Shown piece by piece: positions 25,584-34,754 of a stretch of DNA of 64,000 bases; positions within the stretch are counted from its first letter, which is position 1; every line of letters starts with the position of its first letter. Below the pieces are notes generated by a model, which saw nothing but the letters and a program-made list of their open reading frames with translations, had not been told where the DNA came from and searched no databases. The DNA comes from VAZQ01 sp963712565 (GTDB lineage Bacteria; Pseudomonadota; Alphaproteobacteria; Rhizobiales; Xanthobacteraceae): the NCBI GenBank assembly GCA_963712565.1, contig CAVQIP010000037.1, positions 248,001-312,000 on the forward strand, read 5' to 3'. Both the position numbers and the translations under genes were made by a program.

Positions 25584-26829
25584 TTACGGCTCGAGATTTT
25601 TGCCACCCGGCCAGCTCTCGCGATTGTACACCGGATGCTTCAGGAATTCGTCCGGATTGTAGGTCCAGAACTGGCTGACGTTGGGATAGGTCTTGATGAC
25701 GGTGTTGACCAGCTTGCCGCCCTTCTTCTCGACTTTGCGGATATAGACGTTGCCGACCACGTTGCCGTATTTGTCGAAGCTCACTGGGCCGCGCGCGGTC
25801 TCGACCTTGTCGCTTGCGCGCAGTGCCGCCATCAGCGCGTTCTTGTCCTCGATCTTGGCGCTGATCTTCTTGAGCGCCGACTCGAGCACCGCGGCGTTGG
25901 TGTAGGTGGCGGCGGCGTAGAAGCCGGGATCGACCTTGTAGTCGCGGTTCATGCCGTCGACGAACGTCTTGTTGGTCGGCGTATCGATCTGCGCCGAGTA
26001 CCAGCAGGCCGAGACCAGCCCGATCGCCTCGTCGCCCATCTGTTGCAACAGCGCCTCGTCCACGGCGGTCTGCCCGCCGAGCAGCGGCTTGGTCTTGCCG
26101 TATTCCTTGTACTGCTTGAAGAACTTGAAGCCGTTCGAGCCGGCAAAGCCGATGAAGATCACGTCGACATTGTCCTTGAGCTGGCCGATATAGGTGCCGT
26201 AGTCGGGCGTCACCAGCGGCGACCACAGCTTCTGCACCACCTTGCCGCCGGCGTCTTCGAACGCGCGCTGGAAGCCGGCGTTGAGCTCATGGCCATAAGC
26301 GATATCGTCGGCGATCATCGCGGCGCGCTTGTACTTGAGCTCCTTGGCCGCGTAGTCGCCCATCGGATAGCTGCATTGCGCGGAGGACGAGGTTGCGCGC
26401 ACGAACCAGGGATTGGCCTTGCGCTGGGTCATGTCCTCGGCAGCAGCGACGCTGAGCGTCGGGGATCTGCTTGTCGCGGATGTAGTCGTCGATCGCGAGC
26501 GCCTCGGCGGTTGCCAGCGGCCCGATCAGGCAGGCGATGTTTTCCTTCTCCACGAACTCCTGCATCTTGGTGCGCGCCACCGCCGGCGCGCCGGCGGAAT
26601 CGCCGGTGAAGACGTGCACCGGTCGCCCGGCCAGCGTGTTGTCGCGCTCCTTGAGATAGAGCGTGAGGCCCTGCTCCATTTGGATTCCGCCGGCGGCGAG
26701 CGGGCCGGTTTTCACGGTGAGGAAACCGATCTTCATCGGCCCGCTCTGGGCGCGCAGGATCGCGGGCGCGGCAACGAGCGCGCTCGCGCCCAGCATGCCC
26801 TGCAAGACGGTTCGGCGTCGGACGTTCAT
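25584..26829 (-). CDS. liv-type ABC substrate-binding protein (paralogue), frameshifted near 26462
   Basis: Removing one extra base in GGGG at about 26461-26464 restores DKQIPTLSVAAAEDMTQRK and a 414-residue receptor, the same length as its neighbour. The N-terminus MNVRRRTVLQGMLGAS is twin-arginine-like. ATG 26829 follows GGGAGGAAGCAAATC. The two receptors share most motifs (KTGPLA.GG.QMEQGLT, YGTYI.QLK, KTYP.VSQFWTY), so they may feed the same permease with different ligands. If the shift is real only the first half is made. Confidence 0.87.
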
Positions 26830-27086
26830 GATTTGCTTCCTCCCGTCGGCGTCGACCCAGTGGGGTAGTTTCTTCCATCGCTCATCGGTGCTGAGCCGGG
26901 CCGCGTCATCCTTGCATATCGCAGCAATTTTGTCCTGTCGCCGCTTTGATGGCCCAAGGGCGATTAATTTCTTGTAAGAATTGCGAATTTCTTCGCCGAC
27001 CGCGGGGAGGGCCGCCGCCTTCGAACCGCGACGACCGATCGACGCCATATCGCCGGCGCCAGCCGTTGGCTGCGCTGGTCACGCAA

Positions 27087-27788
27087 TCAAATGCCCAAGT
27101 AGCTGGATTTGATTTCGTCGTTGGCGCGGAGCTCTTCCGGACGAGCGGAATAGACCACGCGGCCCTTGCTCATTACGTGCACATAGTCGACCAGCTTGAG
27201 CGCCAGGGCGGCGTTTTGTTCGACCAGCAGGATGGAAAGGCCTTCTTCCTTCAGCCGTCCGATTGCGTCCCACACCCCCTGGATGATGATGGGCGCGAGT
27301 CCCTCTGACGGCTCGTCCATGATCAGACAGTCCGGGTTGGTCATGAGCCCGCGGCCAATGGCCAGCATCTGCTGCTCCCCGCCCGAGAGCGTCCTGGCGC
27401 GCTGATGACGCCTTTCCTGCAGGCGCGGGAAAAGCGCGTAGACACGCTCCAGGTTCCAGCCATGACGTTCGAGACTCCGTTCCGCCACCGTGAGATTTTC
27501 TTCGACGCTCAGTGTGGGAAAGACGCGCCGGCCCTGGGGCACGAGGCCCATCCCGCTGCGCACCGTTTCGAAAGAAGAAATCCCGGTGATGTCCTGTCCC
27601 TTGAAGAATATTTTGCCGCGGCGCGGAGGATTGAAACCCACGATCGAGTTCACCAGCGTCGTCTTGCCCACGCCGTTGCGTCCGAGCAGGCCGAGGATCT
27701 CTCCCTGCTTGAGCTGCAACGACAAGCCCTGCAGGACGTAGGCGTCCCCATAGTAGGTGTGGATGTCCCTGACTTCCAGGATCGCCAT
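27087..27788 (-). CDS. livF: LivF-type ABC transporter ATPase
   Basis: This 233-residue ATPase has Walker A LLGRNGVGKTTLVNSI, GMGLVPQGRRVFPTLSVEEN, signature LSGGEQQMLAIGRGL and Walker B CLIMDEPSEGLAP. It lies 3 bases after livG and is the last gene of the upstream liv set; 257 bases, apparently gene-free, separate it from the receptor gene at 26829. That gap could hold a promoter for the second liv set, but no clear site was found. Confidence 0.94.
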   Translation of the reverse strand: MAILEVRDIHTYYGDAYVLQGLSLQLKQGEILGLLGRNGVGKTTLVNSIVGFNPPRRGKIFFKGQDITGISSFETVRSGMGLVPQGRRVFPTLSVEENLTVAERSLERHGWNLERVYALFPRLQERRHQRARTLSGGEQQMLAIGRGLMTNPDCLIMDEPSEGLAPIIIQGVWDAIGRLKEEGLSILLVEQNAALALKLVDYVHVMSKGRVVYSARPEELRANDEIKSSYLGI

Positions 27789-27791
27789 GAA

Positions 27792-28574
27792 TCAACCGGT
27801 CCCCAGATAGATTTCCTGTACCTTCTCGCTGCGGCGAATCTGCTCGGTCGCCCCCGCCTCCAGCACCTCGCCGAAATGGAGCACGGAGATATGCTCGGCG
27901 ACGTCGAACACCACGTCCATGTCGTGCTCGATGAGGAGAATCGCGAGGTCCGGATCGAGCCGCATGAGAAACTGCGCCATCTCCGCGGACTCGCCCGACG
28001 ACAGCCCGGCCGCGGGCTCATCCAACAGCAGGATTTTTGGATCGCTGGCGAGACCGAGCACGATTTCGAGCTGGCGCTGCTCGCCGTGAGAGAGGTAGCG
28101 AACCTCGGTGTCCTTGCGATCCATGAAGGCGGCGCGTTCCAGCAGATCGTACGCCTTGGCATAGACGTCGCGATACGAGGACAAAAAGCGCCACATCACG
28201 AATTTCGACTTGCGCAGGCCCTGGATCGCCAGCAGCACGTTGTCGAGAACGGTGAGCCTCGGAAACAGGCTCGTGATCTGGAAGGTCCGCGCCATCCCCA
28301 ACGCCGTGCGCCGGTGGCTCGGCCACCTCGTCACATCGTGGCCGAACAACAGCACTTGTCCTGACGTCGCAGGGAATATCCCGGTTATCAGATTGAACAA
28401 CGTCGTCTTGCCGGCGCCGTTCGGACCGATGATGGCCTTGCGGTCGCCTGGCATGATCTGGAGCGTGACGTCGCGCACGGCGTGGAGACCGCCGAAACTC
28501 TTGGACAGCCCGTTGAGCTCAAGGACGGGTTGCTCGACCTTTGTCGGCGTGTCCGAGGTCACGCTGATGCCCAT
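27792..28574 (-). CDS. livG: LivG-type ABC transporter ATPase
   Basis: This 260-residue ATPase has Walker A IIGPNGAGKTTLFNLITG, ARTFQITSLFPRLTVLDN, signature SHGEQRQLEIVLGL, Walker B ILLLDEPAAGLSSGE and H-loop LIEHDMDVVFDVAE. It starts 61 bases after the binding-protein stop, beyond a strong hairpin at 28596-28623. With the LivF at 27087 it forms the ATPase pair of the third liv transporter in the window. Confidence 0.94.
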   Translation of the reverse strand: MGISVTSDTPTKVEQPVLELNGLSKSFGGLHAVRDVTLQIMPGDRKAIIGPNGAGKTTLFNLITGIFPATSGQVLLFGHDVTRWPSHRRTALGMARTFQITSLFPRLTVLDNVLLAIQGLRKSKFVMWRFLSSYRDVYAKAYDLLERAAFMDRKDTEVRYLSHGEQRQLEIVLGLASDPKILLLDEPAAGLSSGESAEMAQFLMRLDPDLAILLIEHDMDVVFDVAEHISVLHFGEVLEAGATEQIRRSEKVQEIYLGTG

Positions 28575-28595
28575 GCCGATCGCAAGTCAAAGAGA

Positions 28596-28623
28596 CCGGG
28601 GCTCACTGAACACCGAGCCCCGG
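28596..28623 (-). other. stem-loop just downstream of a binding-protein gene
   Basis: A perfect 9-base stem, CCGGGGCTC with GAGCCCCGG, encloses a 10-base loop. It lies between the binding-protein stop (28636) and the livG start (28574) without a T-run. Such hairpins often protect the 3' end of receptor messengers and let receptors be made in excess over membrane subunits; that role here is inferred. Confidence 0.6.
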
Positions 28624-28635
28624 CCGACGGTCGCG

Positions 28636-29895
28636 CTAGTTACAGAATTTGCAGGGCGGGTAGTCGCGGTTATAGACCGGCGTCTTGAGGAACTCGTCCT
28701 TGTTGAACTGCCCGAACTGGTTGACGTTCGCGTAGGTCTTGATGACGGTGTTCCAGAGCTCGTCCTTGTCGTACCCGAACATCTTCTTCTTCTCGACTTT
28801 CTTGATGTAGATGTTCTGCACGGGGTTGCGCATCTCGTCGATGCTGACCGGCCCGCGGATCGAATCGATCTTGATCGCCGCGAGCTGCTTCACGAAAGCC
28901 TCCTGGCCGGGGAAGTTGCCGTTGTTGGCCTTGATGACCTCATGGATCATCTGCGCCGTCGTGTAGTTGGTCTCCGAATAGTACGAGGGCACCTTGCCGT
29001 ACTTGGCACGGTACTTCTTCACGAAGGCCTCGTTCTTCGGATTTTGCAGCGCCGCGCTGTATTGCAGCGCCGACACGTGACCGATCACCTCGTCGCCCAT
29101 CGATGGCAGCACGAATTCGTCATAGCTGGTCCCGCCGCCGATGACCGGTTTCTTGTTGCCGGAGGCCGCCAGCTGCTTGGGGAACTGCAGCGACATCGGG
29201 CCGACCATGAGCGAGAAGATCGCGTCGGCCTCGGCCTTGATGGTCGGGATATACGGTCCGAAGTCCTTGGCCCCGAGCGGCGGCCAGATCTTCTGGATGA
29301 TCTGCCCGCCGCAGGCCTCGAATGCGCGCTGGAAGCCGCCGATGACCTCGTAGCCGAAGGCATAGTCGGCGCCGATCGCGACGATCTTCTTGTAGCCTTG
29401 CTCGCAGGCCCACTGTCCGAACGGGTGGCTCGGCTGTGAGCTCGACCAGCCGGTCCGCACCATGTACGGAAATTTGGGCAGATCGCGCTGGGTCAGGTCG
29501 TCAGCCGCTGAAACCGGCACGACGTAGACCGTCTTGTCGGCCGTGCTGACCGGCGCCAGGGCGTAACCGCTCGACGCCAGCAGGCCGCCGACCAACATGT
29601 GCACCTTGTCCTGCAGGATGAGCTTCTTGGCCCGGGTGACGGCGGTATCAGGCTTGGCCTGCTCGTCCTCGACGATGAACTTCACTTTCGCCCCGCCGAA
29701 GTCGCTCTTGACGTCGTCGAGGTACATCTGGAAGCCATCGACCATGTCCTTGCCGACTTGGGCAAAGATGCCGGTGGTCGGCGCCACATAGCCGATGCGC
29801 AGTTCCTCGGCGGCGTTCGAAGGCGCCGTCATGCCGAAGGCGACAATGCCGCCAAACAGCAACGGGCAAAATCGTCGTAGCAAGGTGATTGTCAT
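28636..29895 (-). CDS. liv-type ABC substrate-binding protein
   Basis: This 419-residue secreted receptor has a Sec signal peptide (MTITLLRRFCPLLFGGIVAF, cleaved near APSNAAEE), ELRIGYVAPTTGIFAQVGKD and the Peripla_BP_6 body (LVGGLLASSGYALAPVS, IVAIGADYAFGYEVIGGFQR, GPYIPTIKAEADAIFSL). ATG 29895 follows AAAGGAGGAAAGATC, a near-consensus ribosome site, fitting high expression. It ends with Cys-Lys-Phe-Cys-Asn. It sits between livM and livG of its own transporter. Confidence 0.94.
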   Translation of the reverse strand: MTITLLRRFCPLLFGGIVAFGMTAPSNAAEELRIGYVAPTTGIFAQVGKDMVDGFQMYLDDVKSDFGGAKVKFIVEDEQAKPDTAVTRAKKLILQDKVHMLVGGLLASSGYALAPVSTADKTVYVVPVSAADDLTQRDLPKFPYMVRTGWSSSQPSHPFGQWACEQGYKKIVAIGADYAFGYEVIGGFQRAFEACGGQIIQKIWPPLGAKDFGPYIPTIKAEADAIFSLMVGPMSLQFPKQLAASGNKKPVIGGGTSYDEFVLPSMGDEVIGHVSALQYSAALQNPKNEAFVKKYRAKYGKVPSYYSETNYTTAQMIHEVIKANNGNFPGQEAFVKQLAAIKIDSIRGPVSIDEMRNPVQNIYIKKVEKKKMFGYDKDELWNTVIKTYANVNQFGQFNKDEFLKTPVYNRDYPPCKFCN

Positions 29896-29936
29896 GATCT
29901 TTCCTCCTTTGCCTGTCGTGATTTTTCTCGCGCAAG

Positions 29937-30932
29937 TCAGGGGATCACAGGCGCCATTTTTTCCCCCTCTTCTCGATTCCCGGTAAGGGCCCGTCGTTGA
30001 CGGATTCGCTCGGGGATACCCATCAGCCCCATCGGCAGGTACAGGATCGTCAATACGTAGACGGCACCGAGTACGTACTGCCACCAAGGCACCAGCGTGC
30101 TCAGATATTCGCGCAGGCCGAACACGATGAAGGCGCCGATCACGCCGCCGACCAGCGTGCCGGAGCCTCCGAGCACGGCCATCAGCAGCGCATCGACCGA
30201 GAAAGCGAGCTCGACATTGACCGGGCTCACGATGCCCGCAGTATGGGCCCACAGCACGCCGGAAAGCCCGCCGAAGGCGCCGGCGATTATGAACGCGATG
30301 TATTTGTGAAGCCAGGTGTTGTAGCCCAGGATCTTCATGCGCAGCTCGCGCTCGCGAATGCCCGCGAGGCTTCGTCCGAACGGGGAGCGGACCAGCGTGT
30401 ACAATAGCAACAGCGAGACTGCGAAAAAACCGAACACCAGGTAAAAGAAAGTCACCTCGTTTGCGAGATCGATGCCGAAGTTGGGCCGTTGCCGCAGATT
30501 GATTCCATTGTCGCCGTTGGTGAGCGAGTTCCAGCGGTAGGCCAGGCCCCAGACGCACTGGCCGAGCGCGAGCGTGATCATCAGGAAATAGACGCCGGTC
30601 GCGCGAATGGCGAGCAGCCCGAAAATAGCTGCCAGCGCCGCGCCGAGCAGAATTCCGCCCGCGACCACCAGCCAGAAATCATATCCCAGTCCGAACTGGT
30701 ATCTGGTCGCGAGAATCGCGGTCAGATAGGCGCCGACCGCGAGATAGGCCGCCTGTCCGAGCGAGGGCAGGCCGGTGTAGCCGAGCAGAAGGTCGACGCT
30801 CATCACCAGGATCGCAAAGGCCAGGGCCCGCGTTGCGAGCAGGATGACGAACGAGTTGGCGTTCGGAACGATGATCGCGAGTGCCACGAGCGCCGCAACG
30901 ACAACCAGAATCTTGACCTGCTGACTGCGCAT
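29937..30932 (-). CDS. livM: LivM-type ABC transporter permease
   Basis: This 331-residue membrane protein has MSVDLLLGYTGLPSLGQAAYLA, LLAIRATGVYFLMITLALGQCVWG and MAVLGGSGTLVGGVIGAF, the usual LivM landmarks, and a short charged C-terminal tail (RQRRALTGNREEGEK). It begins 10 bases after livH and ends 41 bases before the binding-protein start, so it is expressed with both. Confidence 0.94.
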   Translation of the reverse strand: MRSQQVKILVVVAALVALAIIVPNANSFVILLATRALAFAILVMSVDLLLGYTGLPSLGQAAYLAVGAYLTAILATRYQFGLGYDFWLVVAGGILLGAALAAIFGLLAIRATGVYFLMITLALGQCVWGLAYRWNSLTNGDNGINLRQRPNFGIDLANEVTFFYLVFGFFAVSLLLLYTLVRSPFGRSLAGIRERELRMKILGYNTWLHKYIAFIIAGAFGGLSGVLWAHTAGIVSPVNVELAFSVDALLMAVLGGSGTLVGGVIGAFIVFGLREYLSTLVPWWQYVLGAVYVLTILYLPMGLMGIPERIRQRRALTGNREEGEKMAPVIP

Positions 30933-30942
30933 CGCTTCCCGC

Positions 30943-31803
30943 TCATTCCCGTCCGAACAGGCCGGTCGGCTTGACCGCCAGGATCAGCGCCATCGGCGCG
31001 TAGAGGGTGAAATACGAGACTTCCGGAAACAGGGCCTTGCCGAAATTGTCCGCCAATCCGACCAGCAGCGCTCCGATCGCCGCGCCACCGAGGCTGCCCA
31101 TTCCGCCGATGATCACGACCGCGAACGCCAGCGGTAGCATCTCGAAGTCGAGGCCCGGATAGATGCCGAGAAACGCGCCGCCGATGACGCCGCCCAACGC
31201 CGCCAGGAACGCACCGAGCGAGAAAATCAGCATGGAGACGCGCGACGTATCGATGCCGACGCCGCGCGCCATCTGCGCATCGTCGACGGTGGCGCGCACC
31301 GCCGCGCCCATCCGCGTCTTCTCCATGACCAGCCACAGGATGATGCCGATCGCCGCCGCGGTGGCGATCATGAACACCCGGTACAGCGGCAGATACAGTC
31401 CGCCGACCACCACGCTCTTGGTCAAAACGTCGGGTGGGTTGATGTCGAAGTTGTTGCCGCTCCAGATATCCAGCGCCGCCTGCTGGAACAGGAAGGCAAA
31501 GCCGACCGTCAGCAGCACCTGCCGCAACGGATCGAATCCCAGCGGCCGCAGGAAAAGCCGTTCCATCAGCAGGCCCACCACGGCGATCGACAATGCCGCA
31601 ACCGGGATCGCCAGTGCCCACGAGCCGGTCGTCCAGATCACCGACAGTGCGACGTATCCGCCGAGGAGGAAGTAAGAGCCGTGCGAGAGATTGACGATGC
31701 GCATCACGCCGAAAATCAGCGAGAGGCCGCTGCCCACCAGAAATAGTAGGGCGCCATATGAAATTCCGTTGAAGGCCTGTATCAGCCAGAATTGCGTGTT
31801 CAT
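30943..31803 (-). CDS. livH: LivH-type ABC transporter permease
   Basis: This 286-residue membrane protein has SYGALLFLVGSGLSLIFGVMR, IVNLSHGSYFLLGGYVAL and AVVIIGGMGSLGGAAIGALL. ATG 31803 is preferred over TTG 31812, which lies within a G-rich ribosome-site-like stretch. It heads the third liv set. The CocE-type gene ends 180 bases upstream in the same direction. Confidence 0.92.
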   Translation of the reverse strand: MNTQFWLIQAFNGISYGALLFLVGSGLSLIFGVMRIVNLSHGSYFLLGGYVALSVIWTTGSWALAIPVAALSIAVVGLLMERLFLRPLGFDPLRQVLLTVGFAFLFQQAALDIWSGNNFDINPPDVLTKSVVVGGLYLPLYRVFMIATAAAIGIILWLVMEKTRMGAAVRATVDDAQMARGVGIDTSRVSMLIFSLGAFLAALGGVIGGAFLGIYPGLDFEMLPLAFAVVIIGGMGSLGGAAIGALLVGLADNFGKALFPEVSYFTLYAPMALILAVKPTGLFGRE

Positions 31804-31983
31804 TCCCCCCAATCCCCTCTGTGATCGCGAAGGTTGTGCGAGCTTACCTTACGATGGGTCTATCTGACACCTCGCCAGATGGCCGCAGGATCGATCCATC
31901 CGATGCGCTTGGCGCCGGCGCAGTTTGCGAAAAGTAGGAACCGGTTTTCCGGGCCGAACGGGCATATCCGATCGGGTTGCGCT

Positions 31984-33808
31984 CTAGTTGCGATCGTCCC
32001 CACGCCGCTGCGCTGCCGCCTTCTTGGGCGGAATGACCGGCAGCAGCAGATAGGGCTGCTTGTCGCGCCCGAAGTGCAGGCGAGTGACGCCGCCGAACAT
32101 GTCCATCGGGCCGGTCGCGGGGGTCGTCGTGCAGGAACGGCCCGCAGCCCGTGAGCTCGTTCTTGAAGTTCGACAGCTTGCCGCCGCTCGGTCCGCCATA
32201 GACGTAATCCTTGCCGCGGATGGTGAGGCCGATGCGGTGACCCGCCGGCACCACGATCGAGGTCGGCCAGATTTCGATGTCGAGCTCGACCACTTCGCCG
32301 TGCTTGAGCGGCTGTTTCTGGTCGTGGCGATGGTAGGGCCGATAGGGCGTGGAGAGCTTCTTGTCGAGCTTGCGGTGCGAGGCGCGCAGCCAGCCCTGGC
32401 CGACCGGAGTGTGCGGGTCGATGGCGCCCTGAAACACCACCTCCCGCAGGTCGCCGGTGAACACGCGCAGCACGACGAACAGATCGGCGTCGCGAGTGGA
32501 GGACGAGACGAAGAGCTTCAGCGCCGAAGGCCCGGTGATCTCGGTTTCCTGCGCGAGCGGCTCGCTCAGGAAGGTGACGCCGTCGCCCAAAGCCTCGAAT
32601 TTGATCTCCGCCTTTGCGGCCGCGCGCTTGCGCGTGAGCGCGCCGCTCGCGGGATCGAGGTAGAGCTTGGTCCATTTGGTGCGCTTGAGCGGCCATTCGT
32701 GCTCGGCGCGCTCCACGAATTTGTCGATGTGGCGCACCTGCAGCAGCACGCGTGGCTGCTTGTCGAAGCCGTTGTTCTTGCCGTGGAGGAAATGGTCGAA
32801 GAAGGCGAGCTGCAGCTTGCGGCCATAGTCGGTATAGAAATGGGTCCAGTGCTCGATGCCGTGCACCTCGAGCCATTTGTCCTTCGCCGCCGCGCGCACA
32901 AAACCTTCGAAATTGCCGCGCGGATGCAGCGGCTGTCCGCCCCAATTGGCGGCCGAGAGCAACGGCGTCTTGACCTTCGACCAGATCGGCGAGCGCGCAC
33001 GGTGATAGTCGTCGTCGAGCGGATGGGCGCGGATATCCTCGCCCAGCGCGCTGCGGTTGCCGGCGAGCGCGGCCTCCGGCAGCGTTTCCGGGCCGCAGAC
33101 GAGCTCGCCATGCACGCGCGAGCGCCTGCCGCGCTCGCCCGACCCGTATTGCACCGTCTTCACCTGCATGTCGTACCAGTTTTCCCAGAACGTGCAGACG
33201 ATGCCGCCGTGGTGGGTCATGTCGCGGTACCAGTCGGCGGCGCCCTCCCAGATGCACATGGCGGCGAGATGCGGCGGCTGCAGGCTCGCCACCTGCCACT
33301 GGTTGATGCCGTAGTAGGAAATGCCGTTGAGCCCGACCTTGCCGTTCGACCACGGCTGCACGCCGGCCCATTCGATGCAGTCGTGAAAATCCTTGGTCTC
33401 GCGCGGCGAGAAATGGTCGATGAAGCCGGGCGAGCAGCCGCAGCCGCGGGAATCGACGCGCACGCAGGCATAGTCGTGCGGCACCCATTTCTCCGGATCG
33501 ACCACTTCCCAGCTCTGGTAGAGATTGCTGGAGCCGGCGGTGACGTCGGGGTGCTGCTCGGCCATGCGCTGCCACGCGCTCGGATAGCCGTCCTGGAAGG
33601 CGAGGCCCTTGGCGTAGGGACCGTAGCTCAGGATCACGGGATAGCGGCCGTCCTTCACCGGGCGAAACACGTCGGCGCGCAGCACCAGGCCGTCGTCCAT
33701 TTCGATCGGGACGTCCCATTCGATGCGCATGCCGTCGCGCACTTCGCTGCGATGCTGGTGCGTCTTGCGGGCCGTTCCCGGGGTGCGCGTATCCTCGACC
33801 GATGCCAT
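31984..33808 (-). CDS. CocE/NonD-type X-Pro dipeptidyl-peptidase family hydrolase, frameshifted near 32109
   Basis: Removing one extra base in GGG at 32108-32110 restores a 607-residue CocE-family protein. It has an N-terminal alpha/beta-hydrolase domain (RVDSRGCGCSPGFIDHF; nucleophile elbow LNGISYYGINQW, Ser at the centre) and a C-terminal jelly-roll domain (GPSALKLFVSSSTRDADLFVVLRVF). Members cleave esters or amides, for example cocaine esterase and glutaryl acylases. No signal peptide is seen. ATG 33808 follows GGGAGGACGGAT. Its place ahead of a liv operon suggests it hydrolyses a related compound. Confidence 0.88.
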
Positions 33809-33835
33809 ATCCGTCCTCCCGTTCAGGGCCCCCCG

Positions 33836-33955
33836 GCTGTCATGCCCGCGAAGGCGGGCATCGAGTATTCGCGGCCCATTGTACGAGCTGCCGCCCATGC
33901 CACACCGGTCCGTCCGTGAATATTGGATCGCCCGCTTTCGCGGGCGATGACGACG
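33836..33955. repeat. paired palindromic repeat, class B (copy 3)
   Basis: GTCATGCCCGCGAAGGCGGGCATCGAG and TGGATCGCCCGCTTTCGCGGGCGATGAC form two hairpins separated by about 60 bases. It fills the divergent gap between the CocE-type gene and the isomerase gene. It is in the inverse orientation to the copy at 3928. Confidence 0.8.
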
Positions 33956-33975
33956 GAGGGTTGCTTGTGCGCCAG

Positions 33976-33981
33976 TATAAT
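33976..33981 (+). promoter_or_regulatory. consensus -10 hexamer upstream of the isomerase gene
   Basis: TATAAT occurs here, 45 bases before ATG 34026, in otherwise GC-rich DNA. No convincing -35 box at 16-18 bases is visible (TTGCTT at 33961 is too close), so any promoter would depend on an activator or an atypical spacer. A start near 33988 would leave a leader of about 38 bases. Confidence 0.3.
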
Positions 33982-34025
33982 ATGATAGAAACCACACCAA
34001 TCACAATTTCGCAGGGGGAAAGCCC

Positions 34026-34679
34026 GTGAAGCTGTTTTCGTTCTGGCGCTCGCTCGCGACGTTCCGGGTGCGGATCGCGCTCAATCTCAAAGGTATCGTG
34101 CCGGACGAGGTCGTCGACGTCGACCTGATCAAGGGCAAGCAGCGCGAGGATGCGTTCCGCAAGGTCAACCCGCAAATGGTGCTGCCGGCCCTGGTCGATG
34201 GCAACGGGCCGGTGCTGTTCCAGTCGCTCGCGATCTTGGAGTATCTCGACGAGACCCATCCGCAGCCGCCGCTGCTGCCGAAGGACCCGCGGGCGCGGGC
34301 GCGCGTGCGCGGCCTGGCGCAGATCATCGCCTGCGATTCCCATCCGCTGCTGGTGCCGCGGGTGCGCGAATATCTCGAGCGCGAGCTCAAGCTCGACGAG
34401 CCGACCCGGCTCAAATGGATCCAGCACTGGATCGGTGCGGCCTTGCAGGCGCTGGAGGCCAACCTCGCCAGCAGCAGGGAGACCGGACGCTACTGCCAGG
34501 GCGACGCCATCACCATCGCCGACATCTGCCTGGCGAGCCAGGCGGCGGGGGCGAACTTCTACAAATACGACCTCGCGCCGTTCCCGACGGTGCGCCGGAT
34601 CGTCGACACCTGCATGCAGAACGACGCCTTCGCCCGCGCCCATCCCCTGCGCCAGCCGGGCGCGCCGCAGGCCGCCTGA
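34026..34679 (+). CDS. maiA: zeta-class GST, maleylacetoacetate/maleylpyruvate isomerase-like
   Basis: This 217-residue protein has the zeta-class layout: thioredoxin-like N-terminus (KLFSFWRSLATFRVRIALNLKG, VNPQMVLPALVDGNGPVLFQSLAILEYLDE) and helical C-terminus (YCQGDAITIADICLASQ). Family members isomerise a cis double bond using glutathione in gentisate, homogentisate or tyrosine breakdown. The usual catalytic SSC motif reads SLA here, so Cys is absent. The FAH-family gene downstream and the gentisate dioxygenase gene nearby point to maleylpyruvate as substrate. ATG 34026 follows GCAGGGGGAAAGCCCGTG. Confidence 0.85.
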   Translation: MKLFSFWRSLATFRVRIALNLKGIVPDEVVDVDLIKGKQREDAFRKVNPQMVLPALVDGNGPVLFQSLAILEYLDETHPQPPLLPKDPRARARVRGLAQIIACDSHPLLVPRVREYLERELKLDEPTRLKWIQHWIGAALQALEANLASSRETGRYCQGDAITIADICLASQAAGANFYKYDLAPFPTVRRIVDTCMQNDAFARAHPLRQPGAPQAA

Positions 34680-34754
34680 GCAGGACGTCGTGCGCGGGTC
34701 AAGCCCGGCAACGACGACGGAGAGATATCCTGATAACGGACGGATGCAACGGAC

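Noticed and set aside
24250..26226. 658-codon frame suggesting a fused double receptor
   Set aside because: The N-terminal part is an off-frame reading of the second receptor; a signal peptide and ribosome site mark the true start at 25494.
33809..34000. 64-residue N-terminal extension of the CocE-type hydrolase
   Set aside because: It is translation of a class B repeat, and ATG 33808 has a strong ribosome site.
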